Shown one piece after another: positions 46,152-55,482 of a DNA stretch of 64,000 bases. The stretch lies in NCBI RefSeq assembly GCF_003343245.1, contig NZ_CP024901.1:1736001-1800000 (forward strand), in the 5' to 3' direction. How positions within the stretch are numbered: position 1 is the first letter of the stretch; each line of letters starts with the position of its first letter. This DNA is from Photorhabdus laumondii subsp. laumondii. Its GTDB lineage: Bacteria > Pseudomonadota > Gammaproteobacteria > Enterobacterales > Enterobacteriaceae. The notes beneath the pieces are model-generated. The model saw only the letters and a program-made list of their open reading frames with translations. It did no database searches and was not told the origin of the DNA. Both the position numbers and the translations under genes were made by a program.

Positions 46152-47045
46152 TTATACTTCAGCGAGTTTTTTATTCACTGGTGTATCTTCTGGTCGATTT
46201 ATATAATTTCTGAATATCTTCCTTACCAGATAAATAGGGCCTACACCCAGGATAGAATAAGCCACTTTAATGAGGAACTGGGCGATAATCATTTCTTTTA
46301 TGATGTCTATGCCGAGAACACCATAGAAAGCGATTGAACAGAATATTATACTGTCGAATGCTGAAGCGATAACAGTACTGGTTATTACTCGCAGGAAAAG
46401 ATACTTTGAGTTTGTGAGAGATTTTATTTTGCAGAGGAGATACGAGTTTATATTCTCAGAGATAAAATAAGCAAGAGATGATGCCAGTAATACAGATACG
46501 ATACTATTCACTATTCCATTATAAGTCGCACCAAATTCCCATCCAGGAACACCCGGCATCAGTGCGGTTCCCCAAAGCCCTAGAACAAATAATAAGTTCG
46601 CAGCAAAAGAGATAATAATCGTTCTTCTTGCCAGACGTAATCCATAGAATTCGTTTAGAATATCGACCAGTAAGAAAGTTATAGGGTAAATAAAAACCCC
46701 AGGAGGCGTGACAATATTAAGGATCGGGATATGAATGGGTTTCACACCACATATGGTAGAGAAAATATAGATAACACTGAGTGCGATGCTAATGAGTAAA
46801 TAGGCTTGCCATGAACGTTCATGACGGTCCCCAAGTTCATAAGCGGTTACGATATTACTGTGGCTGTATAGTTTCCGGTATATCGTACTGAGCTCATGTC
46901 TGCTCAGATCTTCTGAAATATCACTGTCAACGAGCTCTTTTAACCCCATAGTAATGGTCTTACCTGTCGCTAGCACCATGACATTTGCCGATAATTTACC
47001 ATACCTTGAAAATCCCAGTAACTTAAACTTTTGATTTGCTGTCAT
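46152..47045 (-). CDS. VUT/YhhQ-family transporter with extra N-terminal region
   Basis: A 297-residue membrane protein. Residues about 78-290 contain six or so helices with the VUT family (queuosine precursor transporter, YhhQ) motifs TPPGVFIYPITFLLVDILNE, FYGLRLARR and the C-terminal IAQFLIKVAYSILGVGPIY. Typical YhhQ is about 220 residues. Here a polar N-terminal extension of about 75 residues (MTANQKFKLLGFSRYGKLSA onwards) precedes the first helix. Substrate is assumed to be a 7-deazaguanine base from the family, not proven. It follows the HTH regulator by less than one codon and is probably its target or partner. Confidence 0.8.
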   Translation of the reverse strand: MTANQKFKLLGFSRYGKLSANVMVLATGKTITMGLKELVDSDISEDLSRHELSTIYRKLYSHSNIVTAYELGDRHERSWQAYLLISIALSVIYIFSTICGVKPIHIPILNIVTPPGVFIYPITFLLVDILNEFYGLRLARRTIIISFAANLLFVLGLWGTALMPGVPGWEFGATYNGIVNSIVSVLLASSLAYFISENINSYLLCKIKSLTNSKYLFLRVITSTVIASAFDSIIFCSIAFYGVLGIDIIKEMIIAQFLIKVAYSILGVGPIYLVRKIFRNYINRPEDTPVNKKLAEV

Positions 47046-47660
47046 TTATAGTCTTTCTCCTACAATATAGCCCAAAAAATGAGCATTTCTGTAGGGTTTC
47101 CTATCGAGGCTGTCATCATTTTTCTCTTGCCGGATAAAGAACCCAATTTCCTTAGCGTAATACAATAATGGCGTATTGGTGACTAATGCGGGGGGACGTT
47201 TTATGATGATCACCTCACCGGGTATGAATGTATCTTCTATTGCCGATTCGACTTTAAGAGCCAACATGTTTGATTCATCACCAAAGAAATAGGTCAGCGG
47301 ATACTCGGTAACAAGCTGACCTATTTTTTTCTCAGAAACGGCTAAAAATTCAGATTGGGGAACGATAGGGATAGCCGAAGGATTTTTATTGCCTTCGGTT
47401 GAAAGTGTTTCATTGAGGCGCTCTAATTGTTCAAGGTCATAATATTCTATTTCTTCACAGGAGACACCGAAAAAATCGGAAATCCGAAGAACAGTAGATT
47501 GTTGAACGTTATTGACTTGTCCTTCCAGGATTTTATAAATGGTGGTACGGGTCAATCCTGTTCGATTGGAAAAAGAGCTCTTGGTTTCTCCACGGGTACG
47601 TATCAAATATTCTATATTTTTAATGATATTTGTTTTTCGCTGTGCATTAGACGTTTTCAT
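47046..47660 (-). CDS. Xre-family HTH regulator with S24-like C-terminal domain
   Basis: A 204-residue regulator. The N-terminal helix-turn-helix (about residues 28-72) includes SFSNRTGLTRTTIYKILEGQ, typical of the phage Cro/CI (Xre) family. From about residue 95 the C-terminal domain (FFGDESNMLALKVESAIE, FIPGEVIIIKRPP) resembles the LexA/CI S24 fold, but a catalytic Ser-Lys pair is not evident, so it may be a dimerisation or sensing domain. It lies immediately upstream of the VUT transporter on the same strand and may control it (inference). Confidence 0.75.
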   Translation of the reverse strand: MKTSNAQRKTNIIKNIEYLIRTRGETKSSFSNRTGLTRTTIYKILEGQVNNVQQSTVLRISDFFGVSCEEIEYYDLEQLERLNETLSTEGNKNPSAIPIVPQSEFLAVSEKKIGQLVTEYPLTYFFGDESNMLALKVESAIEDTFIPGEVIIIKRPPALVTNTPLLYYAKEIGFFIRQEKNDDSLDRKPYRNAHFLGYIVGERL

Positions 47661-48476
47661 GAGAATCCTTTATATAAAGATAACAGCATTACTATATATT
47701 ACTTGATGGTATTGTCCAGTGTGAAAAAACCACCCATTGTGATAATTTATTGATTTTACTTTTAATATCTTATTTTTATGATTATCTATATTAGCACATC
47801 CTATATCAGAAAAGGCTCATGGATTTACCTTTATATTCTAAAAACGAAAGTTAAATCATGGAATTAAGTGAAATTCATTATAAAGTTTACACAAAACTGA
47901 ACTTTATGTTTATTTTTGTGTTGACTTTATGGATTTTATTATAATAATGTTAAGTTGTGTTGATGTGTTTTTGGTTTATCAGATAGCATCAAACAAAATA
48001 TTATTCTTATTATAAATCTCTCGGGGAAGAGCTACTTTATCCTTCGAGTTTGGAAGTGGGTTATTTTTTTAGCACTAGGGAATATTCAAGAAAATAGAGG
48101 AAGTTAAATAAACATTAGGACTGAAATTAGTAAATTAATAAAATGATAACACGGTTAAAACACCAGGAAATGGCAGTATAAAGATGCTTTGGAACAGCAA
48201 TCGATTGAAATTGTGAATGATAGATACAAAGTAAGTTTTTCGATCGAAAATAGCCAGCAGAATATTGGACGTTTTACGAAGGCTATGTCGATTTGATATT
48301 TATGTATCTATCATTTTTTTTGAGCGGTCGCGATGGAGCTCATTTTGTAAAATAGAGGATATGTTGATGTGAATTCATTAATTTATCAAGGACATATATT
48401 AATGTCCTAATTAAAAATCGGGTTTTACTCACGCCAATTAAGCTAGTTTTTTTGGGTAAATATTTATCGGTATAAT

Positions 48477-48521
48477 TTATATCGGCATTGTTTATATCGG
48501 TATTGCTTATATCGGCATAGT
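48477..48521 (+). repeat. three 15-bp tandem repeats encoding YIGI-type peptide
   Basis: Units ttatatcggcattgt, ttatatcggtattgc and ttatatcggcatagt. In one frame they read YIGIVYIGIAYIGIV and continue KNAIDDLEPAIAESRASYF to a TGA at about 48610, but the frame has no start codon (TAA just upstream). Probably a relic. Confidence 0.6.
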
Positions 48522-48960
48522 CAAAAATGCTATTGATGATCTTGAGCCTGCTATTGCTGAAAGTAGAGCATCCTATTTCCGCTTAGGTAAAACACGACTC
48601 CCCTCTTGAAGAACAGATTTCATACGGAAACTGTTCACTGGCTACTTCTTATTGAATAAAAATTCTAATCTAATCCATATTGTTTACTGTTGTTTGGTGC
48701 AGAAAAGACAGTTTTTTTCGCTCAGTCTACAGAAAAAATAGACAATTATCTATCTTTAATGCGGGTAATATTGAACGAATATAATTTATTGATATTTAAT
48801 TTCTATGAGAAAATTCTTACTTTTTCAGCAAATTTATTCATTTTTTTGAGAGGAAGTATTGAGATAAAGGTTAAAAAAATAGTAAAAATTTTTATCGGTA
48901 GAGGATACCTATTTTGTGGCATGATGTTGCAACCTCGTACAGTTAATAGGGTTTGTAGAG

Positions 48961-48983
48961 TTATCCACTATTCCTGTGGATAA
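48961..48983. promoter_or_regulatory. pair of inverted DnaA boxes upstream of uvrB
   Basis: TTATCCACT (48961-48969) and TGTGGATAA (48975-48983), facing each other 5 bp apart. The second is a perfect consensus DnaA box and the first has one mismatch. DnaA binding upstream of uvrB has been described in Escherichia coli, so a regulatory role is plausible. Confidence 0.55.
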
Positions 48984-49262
48984 CCTTGTGTATTAGACTT
49001 AGAAAAGTTACGCGACGCAAGAAAGTACGCGGCTTTCGTCAAGGTTGATGTTATTCTCGTCTTTGTTTTAATTGTATTAAATATCAATAAGATAACTAAA
49101 ATCAAGACCTGCCTGACCTGTGATGATGTCCCATGTTGTCACCTTTCAGCCAATCATATAGAAAATAGAAAAATCAAGATAATTTTGGGGATAAAATGGG
49201 ATTTATTTTGATATCAACGAATGTTTAATTGATAGGGAAGTGACCTATTTGAGTCCGTTTTT

Positions 49263-49289
49263 ATAAAACCAACTTGAAGCTGGTTTTAT
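49263..49289 (+). other. 9-bp-stem hairpin before uvrB
   Basis: ataaaacca/tggttttat arms with a 9-nt loop 45 bp before the uvrB start. There is no T-tract, so it may be an operator or leader hairpin. I found no LexA box of the CTGT-N8-ACAG type in the upstream 300 bp. Confidence 0.35.
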
Positions 49290-49333
49290 ATCCAGTATTA
49301 TATGTGAATCAATGTTAGGAAAGTGAGATACCG

Positions 49334-51343
49334 ATGAGTAAGGTGTTCAAATTACATTCTGACTTCCAACCGGGGGGTGATCAACCAGAGGCCATCCGTC
49401 AATTACAAGAAGGCTTAGAAGATGGGCTTGCCCACCAGACTTTGCTAGGGGTCACGGGGTCGGGTAAGACATTTACTGTCGCTAATGTGATAGCTAATTT
49501 AAACCGACCAACGATGGTACTTGCTCCGAACAAGACACTGGCGGCTCAACTTTACAGCGAAATGAAGGACTTTTTCCCAGAAAATTCCGTAGAGTACTTT
49601 GTTTCCTATTACGATTATTACCAGCCGGAAGCTTATGTGCCGAGTTCCGATACTTTTATCGAAAAAGATGCTTCCGTGAACGAACATATTGAGCAAATGC
49701 GCCTGTCCGCGACAAAAGCTTTGCTGGAGCGGCGAGATGTGATTGTCGTTGCGTCTGTATCGGCTATTTATGGTTTGGGTGATCCTGATAGTTACCTGAA
49801 AATGATGCTCCACCTGACCAACGGTATGATGATTGATCAACGCTCTATTCTGCGGCGTTTAGCTGAATTGCAATATACTCGTAATGATCAGGCATTCCAG
49901 CGAGGGACATTTAGGGTTCGTGGTGAAGTGATTGATATCTTTCCGGCTGAATCTGATGAGCATGCCCTGCGGGTTGAACTATTTGATGATGAAGTAGAAC
50001 GGTTATCACTGTTTGATCCGCTAACAGGGCAGGTTCAATATCATGTTCCACGATACACCGTTTATCCGAAAACCCACTATGTTACTCCGCGTGAGCGTAT
50101 TATTCAGGCAATGGAAGCGATTAAAATTGAGCTTGAGCAGCGGCGTAAGGTATTGCTGGCAAATGGTAAGCTGCTGGAAGAACAGCGTATTACGCAGCGT
50201 ACTCAATTTGATTTGGAAATGATGAATGAATTGGGTTATTGCTCCGGCATTGAAAATTATTCCCGTTACCTCTCTGGCCGCACTGAAGGGGAACCGCCGC
50301 CGACACTGTTTGATTATCTCCCTGCTGATGGTTTGCTGGTAGTGGATGAATCGCACGTTACCATCCCGCAAATTGGTGGGATGTATCGAGGGGATCGTTC
50401 TCGCAAAGAGACGCTGGTGGAATATGGTTTCCGTATGCCTTCTGCACTGGATAATCGCCCACTTCGGTTTGAAGAATTTGAAGCACTGGCTCCACAGACC
50501 ATTTATATTTCGGCTACGCCGGGCAAATATGAATTGGAAAAATCCAGTGGCGATGTGGTGGAACAGGTGGTGCGTCCTACTGGTTTGCTTGATCCGGAAG
50601 TGGAGGTGCGTCCTGTAGCGACACAGGTTGATGACTTACTGTCTGAAATCCGTATTCGGGCGGTGAAAAATGAACGGGTGCTGGTTACCACGTTGACTAA
50701 GCGAATGGCAGAGGACTTAACGGAGTATTTGGAAGAACACGGTGAGCGGGTTCGCTATTTGCATTCGGATATCGATACTGTCGAACGTGTGGAAATTATT
50801 CGGGATCTTCGTTTAGGTGAGTTTGATGTATTAGTGGGAATTAACTTGCTGAGGGAAGGGCTGGATATGCCAGAAGTTTCTCTGGTGGCTATTCTTGATG
50901 CGGATAAAGAAGGTTTCTTGCGGTCTGAACGTTCATTAATTCAGACGATTGGGCGTGCTGCCCGTAACCTGCATGGTAAAGCGATCCTTTATGGCGATAA
51001 GATCACTGATTCAATGGCAAAAGCTATTGGTGAAACGGAACGCCGGCGTGCTAAACAGCAGATATTTAATGAAAAACACGGTATTGTTCCAAAAGGTCTG
51101 AATAAGAAAATTAATGATATTCTGCAAATTGGGCAGCCAGCGGGTGGTAAAAGAAAGGGCAGAGGTAAAGCGGTTGCCACAGCGGAAACATTCAGCAACC
51201 TGTCTGCCAAAGAGCTGGAAAGCAAAATCCGCGAGCTGGAAGCGAAGATGTACCAGCATGCGCAGGATCTTGAATTCGAACAGGCGGCTAGTGTTCGGGA
51301 TCAGGTTCAGGCATTGCGTGAGCAATTTATTGCCAATTTTTAA
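49334..51343 (+). CDS. uvrB: excinuclease ABC subunit B
   Basis: A 669-residue nucleotide excision repair helicase-like protein. Walker A is [14 protein letters not shown] (about residue 38). The beta-hairpin follows ([20 protein letters not shown]), with helicase motifs [20 protein letters not shown] and QTIGRAARN. The UVR domain at the C-terminus ([20 protein letters not shown]) binds UvrC. Length matches the family. It starts after aggaaagtg at ATG 49334. Confidence 0.98.
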   Translation: MSKVFKLHSDFQPGGDQPEAIRQLQEGLEDGLAHQTLLGVTGSGKTFTVANVIANLNRPTMVLAPNKTLAAQLYSEMKDFFPENSVEYFVSYYDYYQPEAYVPSSDTFIEKDASVNEHIEQMRLSATKALLERRDVIVVASVSAIYGLGDPDSYLKMMLHLTNGMMIDQRSILRRLAELQYTRNDQAFQRGTFRVRGEVIDIFPAESDEHALRVELFDDEVERLSLFDPLTGQVQYHVPRYTVYPKTHYVTPRERIIQAMEAIKIELEQRRKVLLANGKLLEEQRITQRTQFDLEMMNELGYCSGIENYSRYLSGRTEGEPPPTLFDYLPADGLLVVDESHVTIPQIGGMYRGDRSRKETLVEYGFRMPSALDNRPLRFEEFEALAPQTIYISATPGKYELEKSSGDVVEQVVRPTGLLDPEVEVRPVATQVDDLLSEIRIRAVKNERVLVTTLTKRMAEDLTEYLEEHGERVRYLHSDIDTVERVEIIRDLRLGEFDVLVGINLLREGLDMPEVSLVAILDADKEGFLRSERSLIQTIGRAARNLHGKAILYGDKITDSMAKAIGETERRRAKQQIFNEKHGIVPKGLNKKINDILQIGQPAGGKRKGRGKAVATAETFSNLSAKELESKIRELEAKMYQHAQDLEFEQAASVRDQVQALREQFIANF

Positions 51344-51434
51344 CAATTGTCCCGTAAATCCTTGCCCAGTGCGAGGATGTCGCAAAAGGCCAGCATTGAA
51401 AATAAACCCGCAGAGATTTATTGCCTGTTATTGG
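51337..51434 (+). repeat. 98-bp direct repeat, left copy, at the 3' end of uvrB
   Basis: Begins in the uvrB stop region (tttttaacaattg) and ends cctgttattgg. It matches 60031-60128 over 98 bp with six substitutions and no gaps. Together the copies bracket the VgrG island; a duplication of the uvrB downstream region during island entry is likely. Confidence 0.85.
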
Positions 51435-51474
51435 GGCTGACAACCCATAACAGGCTAAATATCGAACTTCAATA

Positions 51475-51597
51475 TATACCCGTCATCTTTCAAGTTGCCT
51501 CTTTGTTGGCTGTACTCACCCTGGTCACATAGTTCTCTATGCTCCCAGGGATTCTCTCCCTTGCCGCCGCGATGCATCTTGAAATCCATAGGGTATA
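51475..51597 (-). repeat. ERIC element, copy 11
   Basis: Full ERIC ends (tataccc/gggtata) with a 4-bp deletion in the core, in reverse orientation just inside the left direct repeat. Confidence 0.9.
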
Positions 51598-51992
51598 ACC
51601 TAAATTTTTCGATTGAAAAAGGAGCGATTAGGCGATGTATTAATTAAAGAATTCAATATGAAAAATCGGAATTAATAGCGATTAATTAGCCATTTCATGT
51701 GACATTAATCACATTCTTTTCATATTCATCTGATAAATATCGTGCTCTTGTGGTCATAATACTTAGAGAGCGAAATTCTCTGTTATTTGTCTCCACTCCA
51801 TCCTACTTAGCTGGAAGCGGTCTATTGTTCTCTCTAACGCCACGTATTAAATGATGGCTATTTTACGCTGTCATTTTTTTACCACGGAACAGACCGGCGC
51901 TATTTAAAAGAGCCGCATGTAATGACTCGCTTAATAGCCTCTTGCGTTATCCCCGTTGCAGGATAATGGTTCAATTATGTAGGGTTTCAAAT
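51598..51992. other. leader region of the VgrG island, no gene seen
   Basis: AT-rich at first, then rising in GC toward vgrG; it probably contains the island promoter. The frame extending upstream of vgrG to 51942 has no ribosome site and is not used. Confidence 0.35.
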
Positions 51993-54107
51993 ATGGATGG
52001 ATTAGTTTTCACCTGCCGAATTGGCGTACTGCCCCAAACCACCTTTCAGGTAGCGCAATTTACTTTACAGGAAGAACTGTCGCAGCTTTATCGCCTGACG
52101 TTAAAGGTGGTGAGCTCACGTGATGACATTCCCCTGAATGAACAGCTGGGGGACAGCGCGTCACTGACCATTACCCGCAATGGCGTCACCGAACGGACCA
52201 TTAATGGCATGATAACCGGCGCTGAACAGGGTAATACCGATGGCCGCAGCACTTTTTATATTTTCACTGTCCGCCCCAAAATGTGGTTGATGACGCTTAA
52301 TCAGGATAGCCGTATTTTCCATCGGAAGTCTGTACCGGAAATCTTAACGATCCTGCTTAAAGAGCATTATATTTTCTTTGCCCGCGATACGCTCTATAAA
52401 CGCCATGTCGAACGGGAATACACCACGCAAAAACGCGAATCCGCCTATGATTTCTGGTGCCGGCTGGCGGCGGAAGAGGGCATTATCTTCTGGTTTGAGG
52501 AAGAACAGACGTTGTTCTGTGATTGCCGCCTGGGCATGCAGGCGGACATCGATCTGACTTACAATACGCATCCTGAAACGGACGAGACCGATACCACGGC
52601 GTACCAGTGGAGTTATGGCGAATACCTGTGTTCGAATGGCACGATCCAGAAAGACCATAACTTTCTTAACCCCAAATATTCTCTTGAGCATCAGAAGCAA
52701 TCCGACGATAGCGGGCACCATTCGGTGTTTGAAAGTTACGGGCGTTTCCAGTGGGACGAGGAAGGAAAACCTTTTACCCAACTGCGGCTGGAACAGTTAC
52801 GAAACTACAGCAAAGTCGGCACCGCCAAAACCAATTGTATCCGGCTTCGGCCGGGCAAAATTTTTACCCTGCAATCCCATCCCATAGAGGCCATGAACGC
52901 CCGCTGGCAGGTGATCTCTGTCACGCATCATGGGTGGCAACCTGTCGCGTCAAACGACGGAGGCGAAGGGACAACACTGACCAACGAGGTCGCCTTTATT
53001 CCCGGAAACCAGGACTGGCGGCCCCCTTACCGCTACAAACCCCTGGCGGACGGTGATGAAGTTGCCACGGTGGTCGGGGTGGGAAGCGAAGAGATTTATG
53101 TGAACGAACACGGCGCGATACGGATTCATTTCCACTGGAACCGTTACGATAAAGCGGACGACAACGCGTCTTGTTGGGTACGGGTGGCACAAGGCTGGAA
53201 CGGCAACGGTTTCGGTTTTATGGCGATACCGCGCGTCGGGCAGGAGGTGATCGTCAGCTATCTCAACGGCGATATCGACCGTCCGATTGTGACGGGGTGT
53301 ACCTATAACGGCCTCAACCGTCCGCCTCTTGATTTACCGCGGGAGAAAACCCGTACCACTTTTAAAACCCGGACTCTTGGAGGGCAGGGATTTAATGAAC
53401 TGCGCTTTGAGGATAACAAAGGAAGAGAGGAAGTGTTTATTCATGCTCAGCGGGATATGAATAGCCAGATTCTCCGGGATAAAACCACGCAGATAGGCCA
53501 TGACCAGCAAACAGAAGTGGCGCATAACCGCACGGCGATAATTAAAAACGATGATGATGAAGCCGTACAGGGCGGCCAGACGCTTGAAGTCGGTCAGAAT
53601 CAAACGGTGACTATTAAAGGTCAGCAAGCCATTTCCATTGGTAAAAGCCATCAATTAAACGTCGCCGATAACCAGCAAATTACCGTGGGTAAACATATCA
53701 CGGTGCACTCTGAAAGCGGGCAAATCATCATTGGGAACGCAGGCGGGCAGATAGTTATTGACCCGATGGGCAATATCCGTATCGAAGGGGTCAGCATCAC
53801 CATGACTGACCATATTACCGGCAAGAAATCCGCCGGTGCGCTGTTTGACTACTCCGCCCGCTATACCCTGCTCAGTGAACAGAGCGGTAAGCCGCTGGCG
53901 CATACCCGCTATACCATTACCACTGCTGGCGGTCAGACCCTTTCCGGTAAAACCGATGCGCAGGGCAGAACGGTGACTGTACAGAGTGAGGCGGAAGAAA
54001 ATCTGCAACTGAGTTCACCGGAAGCCTCACCGAAACCGAAGAAAACCTTATGCGAAGTCGGTGATAACACGCCGGTAGAGTATGTGATGGAATTTATGGA
54101 GGAATAA
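51993..54107 (+). CDS. vgrG: type VI secretion tip protein VgrG (TssI) with C-terminal extension
   Basis: A 704-residue spike protein starting at ATG 51993 (MDGLVFTCRIGVLPQTTFQV) after taggg. The N-terminal gp27-like part carries VREYTTQKRESAYDFWCRLA-type sequence. The OB-fold is around FHWNRYDKADDNASCWVRVA and GNGFGFMAIPRVGQEVIVSY, and the gp5-like beta-helix follows with IGHDQQTEVAHNRT repeats to about residue 615. The last 90 residues (YTLLSEQSGKPLAHTRYTIT) form an additional transthyretin or adaptor-type domain, which in evolved VgrGs loads effectors. The gene is GC-richer than its surroundings, suggesting transfer. It heads the effector operon. Confidence 0.95.
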   Translation: MDGLVFTCRIGVLPQTTFQVAQFTLQEELSQLYRLTLKVVSSRDDIPLNEQLGDSASLTITRNGVTERTINGMITGAEQGNTDGRSTFYIFTVRPKMWLMTLNQDSRIFHRKSVPEILTILLKEHYIFFARDTLYKRHVEREYTTQKRESAYDFWCRLAAEEGIIFWFEEEQTLFCDCRLGMQADIDLTYNTHPETDETDTTAYQWSYGEYLCSNGTIQKDHNFLNPKYSLEHQKQSDDSGHHSVFESYGRFQWDEEGKPFTQLRLEQLRNYSKVGTAKTNCIRLRPGKIFTLQSHPIEAMNARWQVISVTHHGWQPVASNDGGEGTTLTNEVAFIPGNQDWRPPYRYKPLADGDEVATVVGVGSEEIYVNEHGAIRIHFHWNRYDKADDNASCWVRVAQGWNGNGFGFMAIPRVGQEVIVSYLNGDIDRPIVTGCTYNGLNRPPLDLPREKTRTTFKTRTLGGQGFNELRFEDNKGREEVFIHAQRDMNSQILRDKTTQIGHDQQTEVAHNRTAIIKNDDDEAVQGGQTLEVGQNQTVTIKGQQAISIGKSHQLNVADNQQITVGKHITVHSESGQIIIGNAGGQIVIDPMGNIRIEGVSITMTDHITGKKSAGALFDYSARYTLLSEQSGKPLAHTRYTITTAGGQTLSGKTDAQGRTVTVQSEAEENLQLSSPEASPKPKKTLCEVGDNTPVEYVMEFMEE

Positions 54108-54109
54108 GT

Positions 54110-55468
54110 ATGACGATATCCAACAGCGGCAAGATGTGCCCGGCCGTGACCTCAATTAACTGTACGATGGAAATAGGGGTCTTTCCTGCCGATGAAGATC
54201 CCTGTTATCTGGCGAGAAAAGCCGAATACGCTCTGCGCCTGCCGGCAATGATTATCACCAAACTGGGCGCTATTCGCTTTCTTAATCAAGTCATTATGAG
54301 TGGGTTGATTAAGGTTGAGGAGCTTAAGCATGACTTCCTGTGGCCCTATAAAGCAGAAGTGGTGTTTGCTATCCGAGGGCCTAAAGATGTACCTCTGCCC
54401 ATGCTGGCGACCAGTCTGGCCTCTAAACAGCGTTATAGTGATAACTTACCGCAATCCAGTAACCCATTTGCCCGGCCTTCTGCCGACGATGTAGAAAAAT
54501 TTGGTGTTAAACGTATCCGTCGGCCCGATATTATTTTGGTTAAAGACGAAGTTCTCCGTTGGCCAGGTAGAAATGCTACTTACTTTGATGGCTCCGTACA
54601 CCCCGATAACCTAAAAATGTTGATTGAGGTGAAATTTCCGGGGGATAAGCTTAGTGAGGATCAAGAAAAAGATTATATCCGGATTGCGACCCGCTCTCGC
54701 TTCGGGGTGATGCGTGTCGACGATAACCGCACAGAAGAGCAAAAGCAGTATGATGAAGCATGGCGAAAACTTTATCAGCCCAGTTCCCAACACTATAAAA
54801 ATCCGATCCCACTGGCCCCGCTGCTGCCCGGTTCGCCTCCTGATGATGAAGCTTTACCCGCTCCTCCCGCAGAGGGTATGCCGGGGACTATTCCGCAGCC
54901 GTTGACAAAAAAACTCCCGCTGGTCAGTACTTCTCCCTGGTCTTTTTTACCCAGCTATGAAGACTGGGTTATCCTCGGGCAGGAGGTGGCTGGCCTAACA
55001 GAACAAGGGTTGGATTATATCCGCGACAGTACCCGCGAACTCCTTGCTCAATTTGGAGCATGGTTAAATCAAGCTGGGAAGTGGGTGTGTGAAGAGATTA
55101 TTGACCCGATAAGCCATCAGGCCAGCTATGCGTTTTCCTGGGTCAGTGCACAAACGGGAAAAATCGTGACCTGGACGGAGAGTGAGATAAAAGCCCGGTG
55201 GCAGACTGTGCAACAGGGTTCGGACATCACCCTGGAAGAGCTAAAAAACATTAGCTGGATGCAGATATTAAAAGAGGTGGGTGAAGGAATGCTGGAAATG
55301 GTAGTGATTATTGCCGGTGTTGCCATTGTTATCCTTGTCACCCTTGCCGTCGCTGCCGCGCTGATTGCACTGGTGGAAATTTTAGCCGCTGCTGCTGCGG
55401 TAAGCGCCGCTGCATTGGCCACCGTCTTGGCAATATTGGCGAGTGTGACATTTGCCACCGCTTCATAA
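54110..55468 (+). CDS. VRR-NUC-type nuclease effector, probable T6SS cargo
   Basis: A 452-residue protein starting 2 bp after vgrG. It has the PD-(D/E)XK/VRR-NUC core: RRPDIILVKD (PD at 139-140) and MLIEVKFPGDKLSEDQ (E-x-K at 173-175, Gln 185). Similar domains occur in T6SS DNase effectors of the TseV type. A Pro-rich linker follows (about 225-265), then helical sequence, and a very hydrophobic Ala/Val/Ile/Leu-rich end (about 396-452) that may be a transmembrane or translocation segment. Two DUF3396 genes follow as likely immunity proteins. DNase activity and delivery are inferred from family and context. Confidence 0.75.
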   Translation: MTISNSGKMCPAVTSINCTMEIGVFPADEDPCYLARKAEYALRLPAMIITKLGAIRFLNQVIMSGLIKVEELKHDFLWPYKAEVVFAIRGPKDVPLPMLATSLASKQRYSDNLPQSSNPFARPSADDVEKFGVKRIRRPDIILVKDEVLRWPGRNATYFDGSVHPDNLKMLIEVKFPGDKLSEDQEKDYIRIATRSRFGVMRVDDNRTEEQKQYDEAWRKLYQPSSQHYKNPIPLAPLLPGSPPDDEALPAPPAEGMPGTIPQPLTKKLPLVSTSPWSFLPSYEDWVILGQEVAGLTEQGLDYIRDSTRELLAQFGAWLNQAGKWVCEEIIDPISHQASYAFSWVSAQTGKIVTWTESEIKARWQTVQQGSDITLEELKNISWMQILKEVGEGMLEMVVIIAGVAIVILVTLAVAAALIALVEILAAAAAVSAAALATVLAILASVTFATAS

Positions 55469-55482
55469 TTAACGGAGAAAAT

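Larger units (their letters stand above)
47661..49333. other. 1.7-kb gene-poor region upstream of uvrB
   Basis: No convincing gene on either strand; the 97-codon frame at 48690-48983 is AT-biased, lacks a ribosome site and overlaps DnaA boxes. Recognisable items are the 15-bp tandem repeat at 48477-48521, paired DnaA boxes at 48961-48983 and a hairpin at 49263-49289. A frame without a start around 48470-48610 looks like a decayed coding sequence. Confidence 0.5.

Noticed and set aside
48690..48983. 97-codon gene upstream of uvrB
   Set aside because: Phe/Ile/Lys-rich from AT bias, no ribosome site, overlaps the DnaA boxes.
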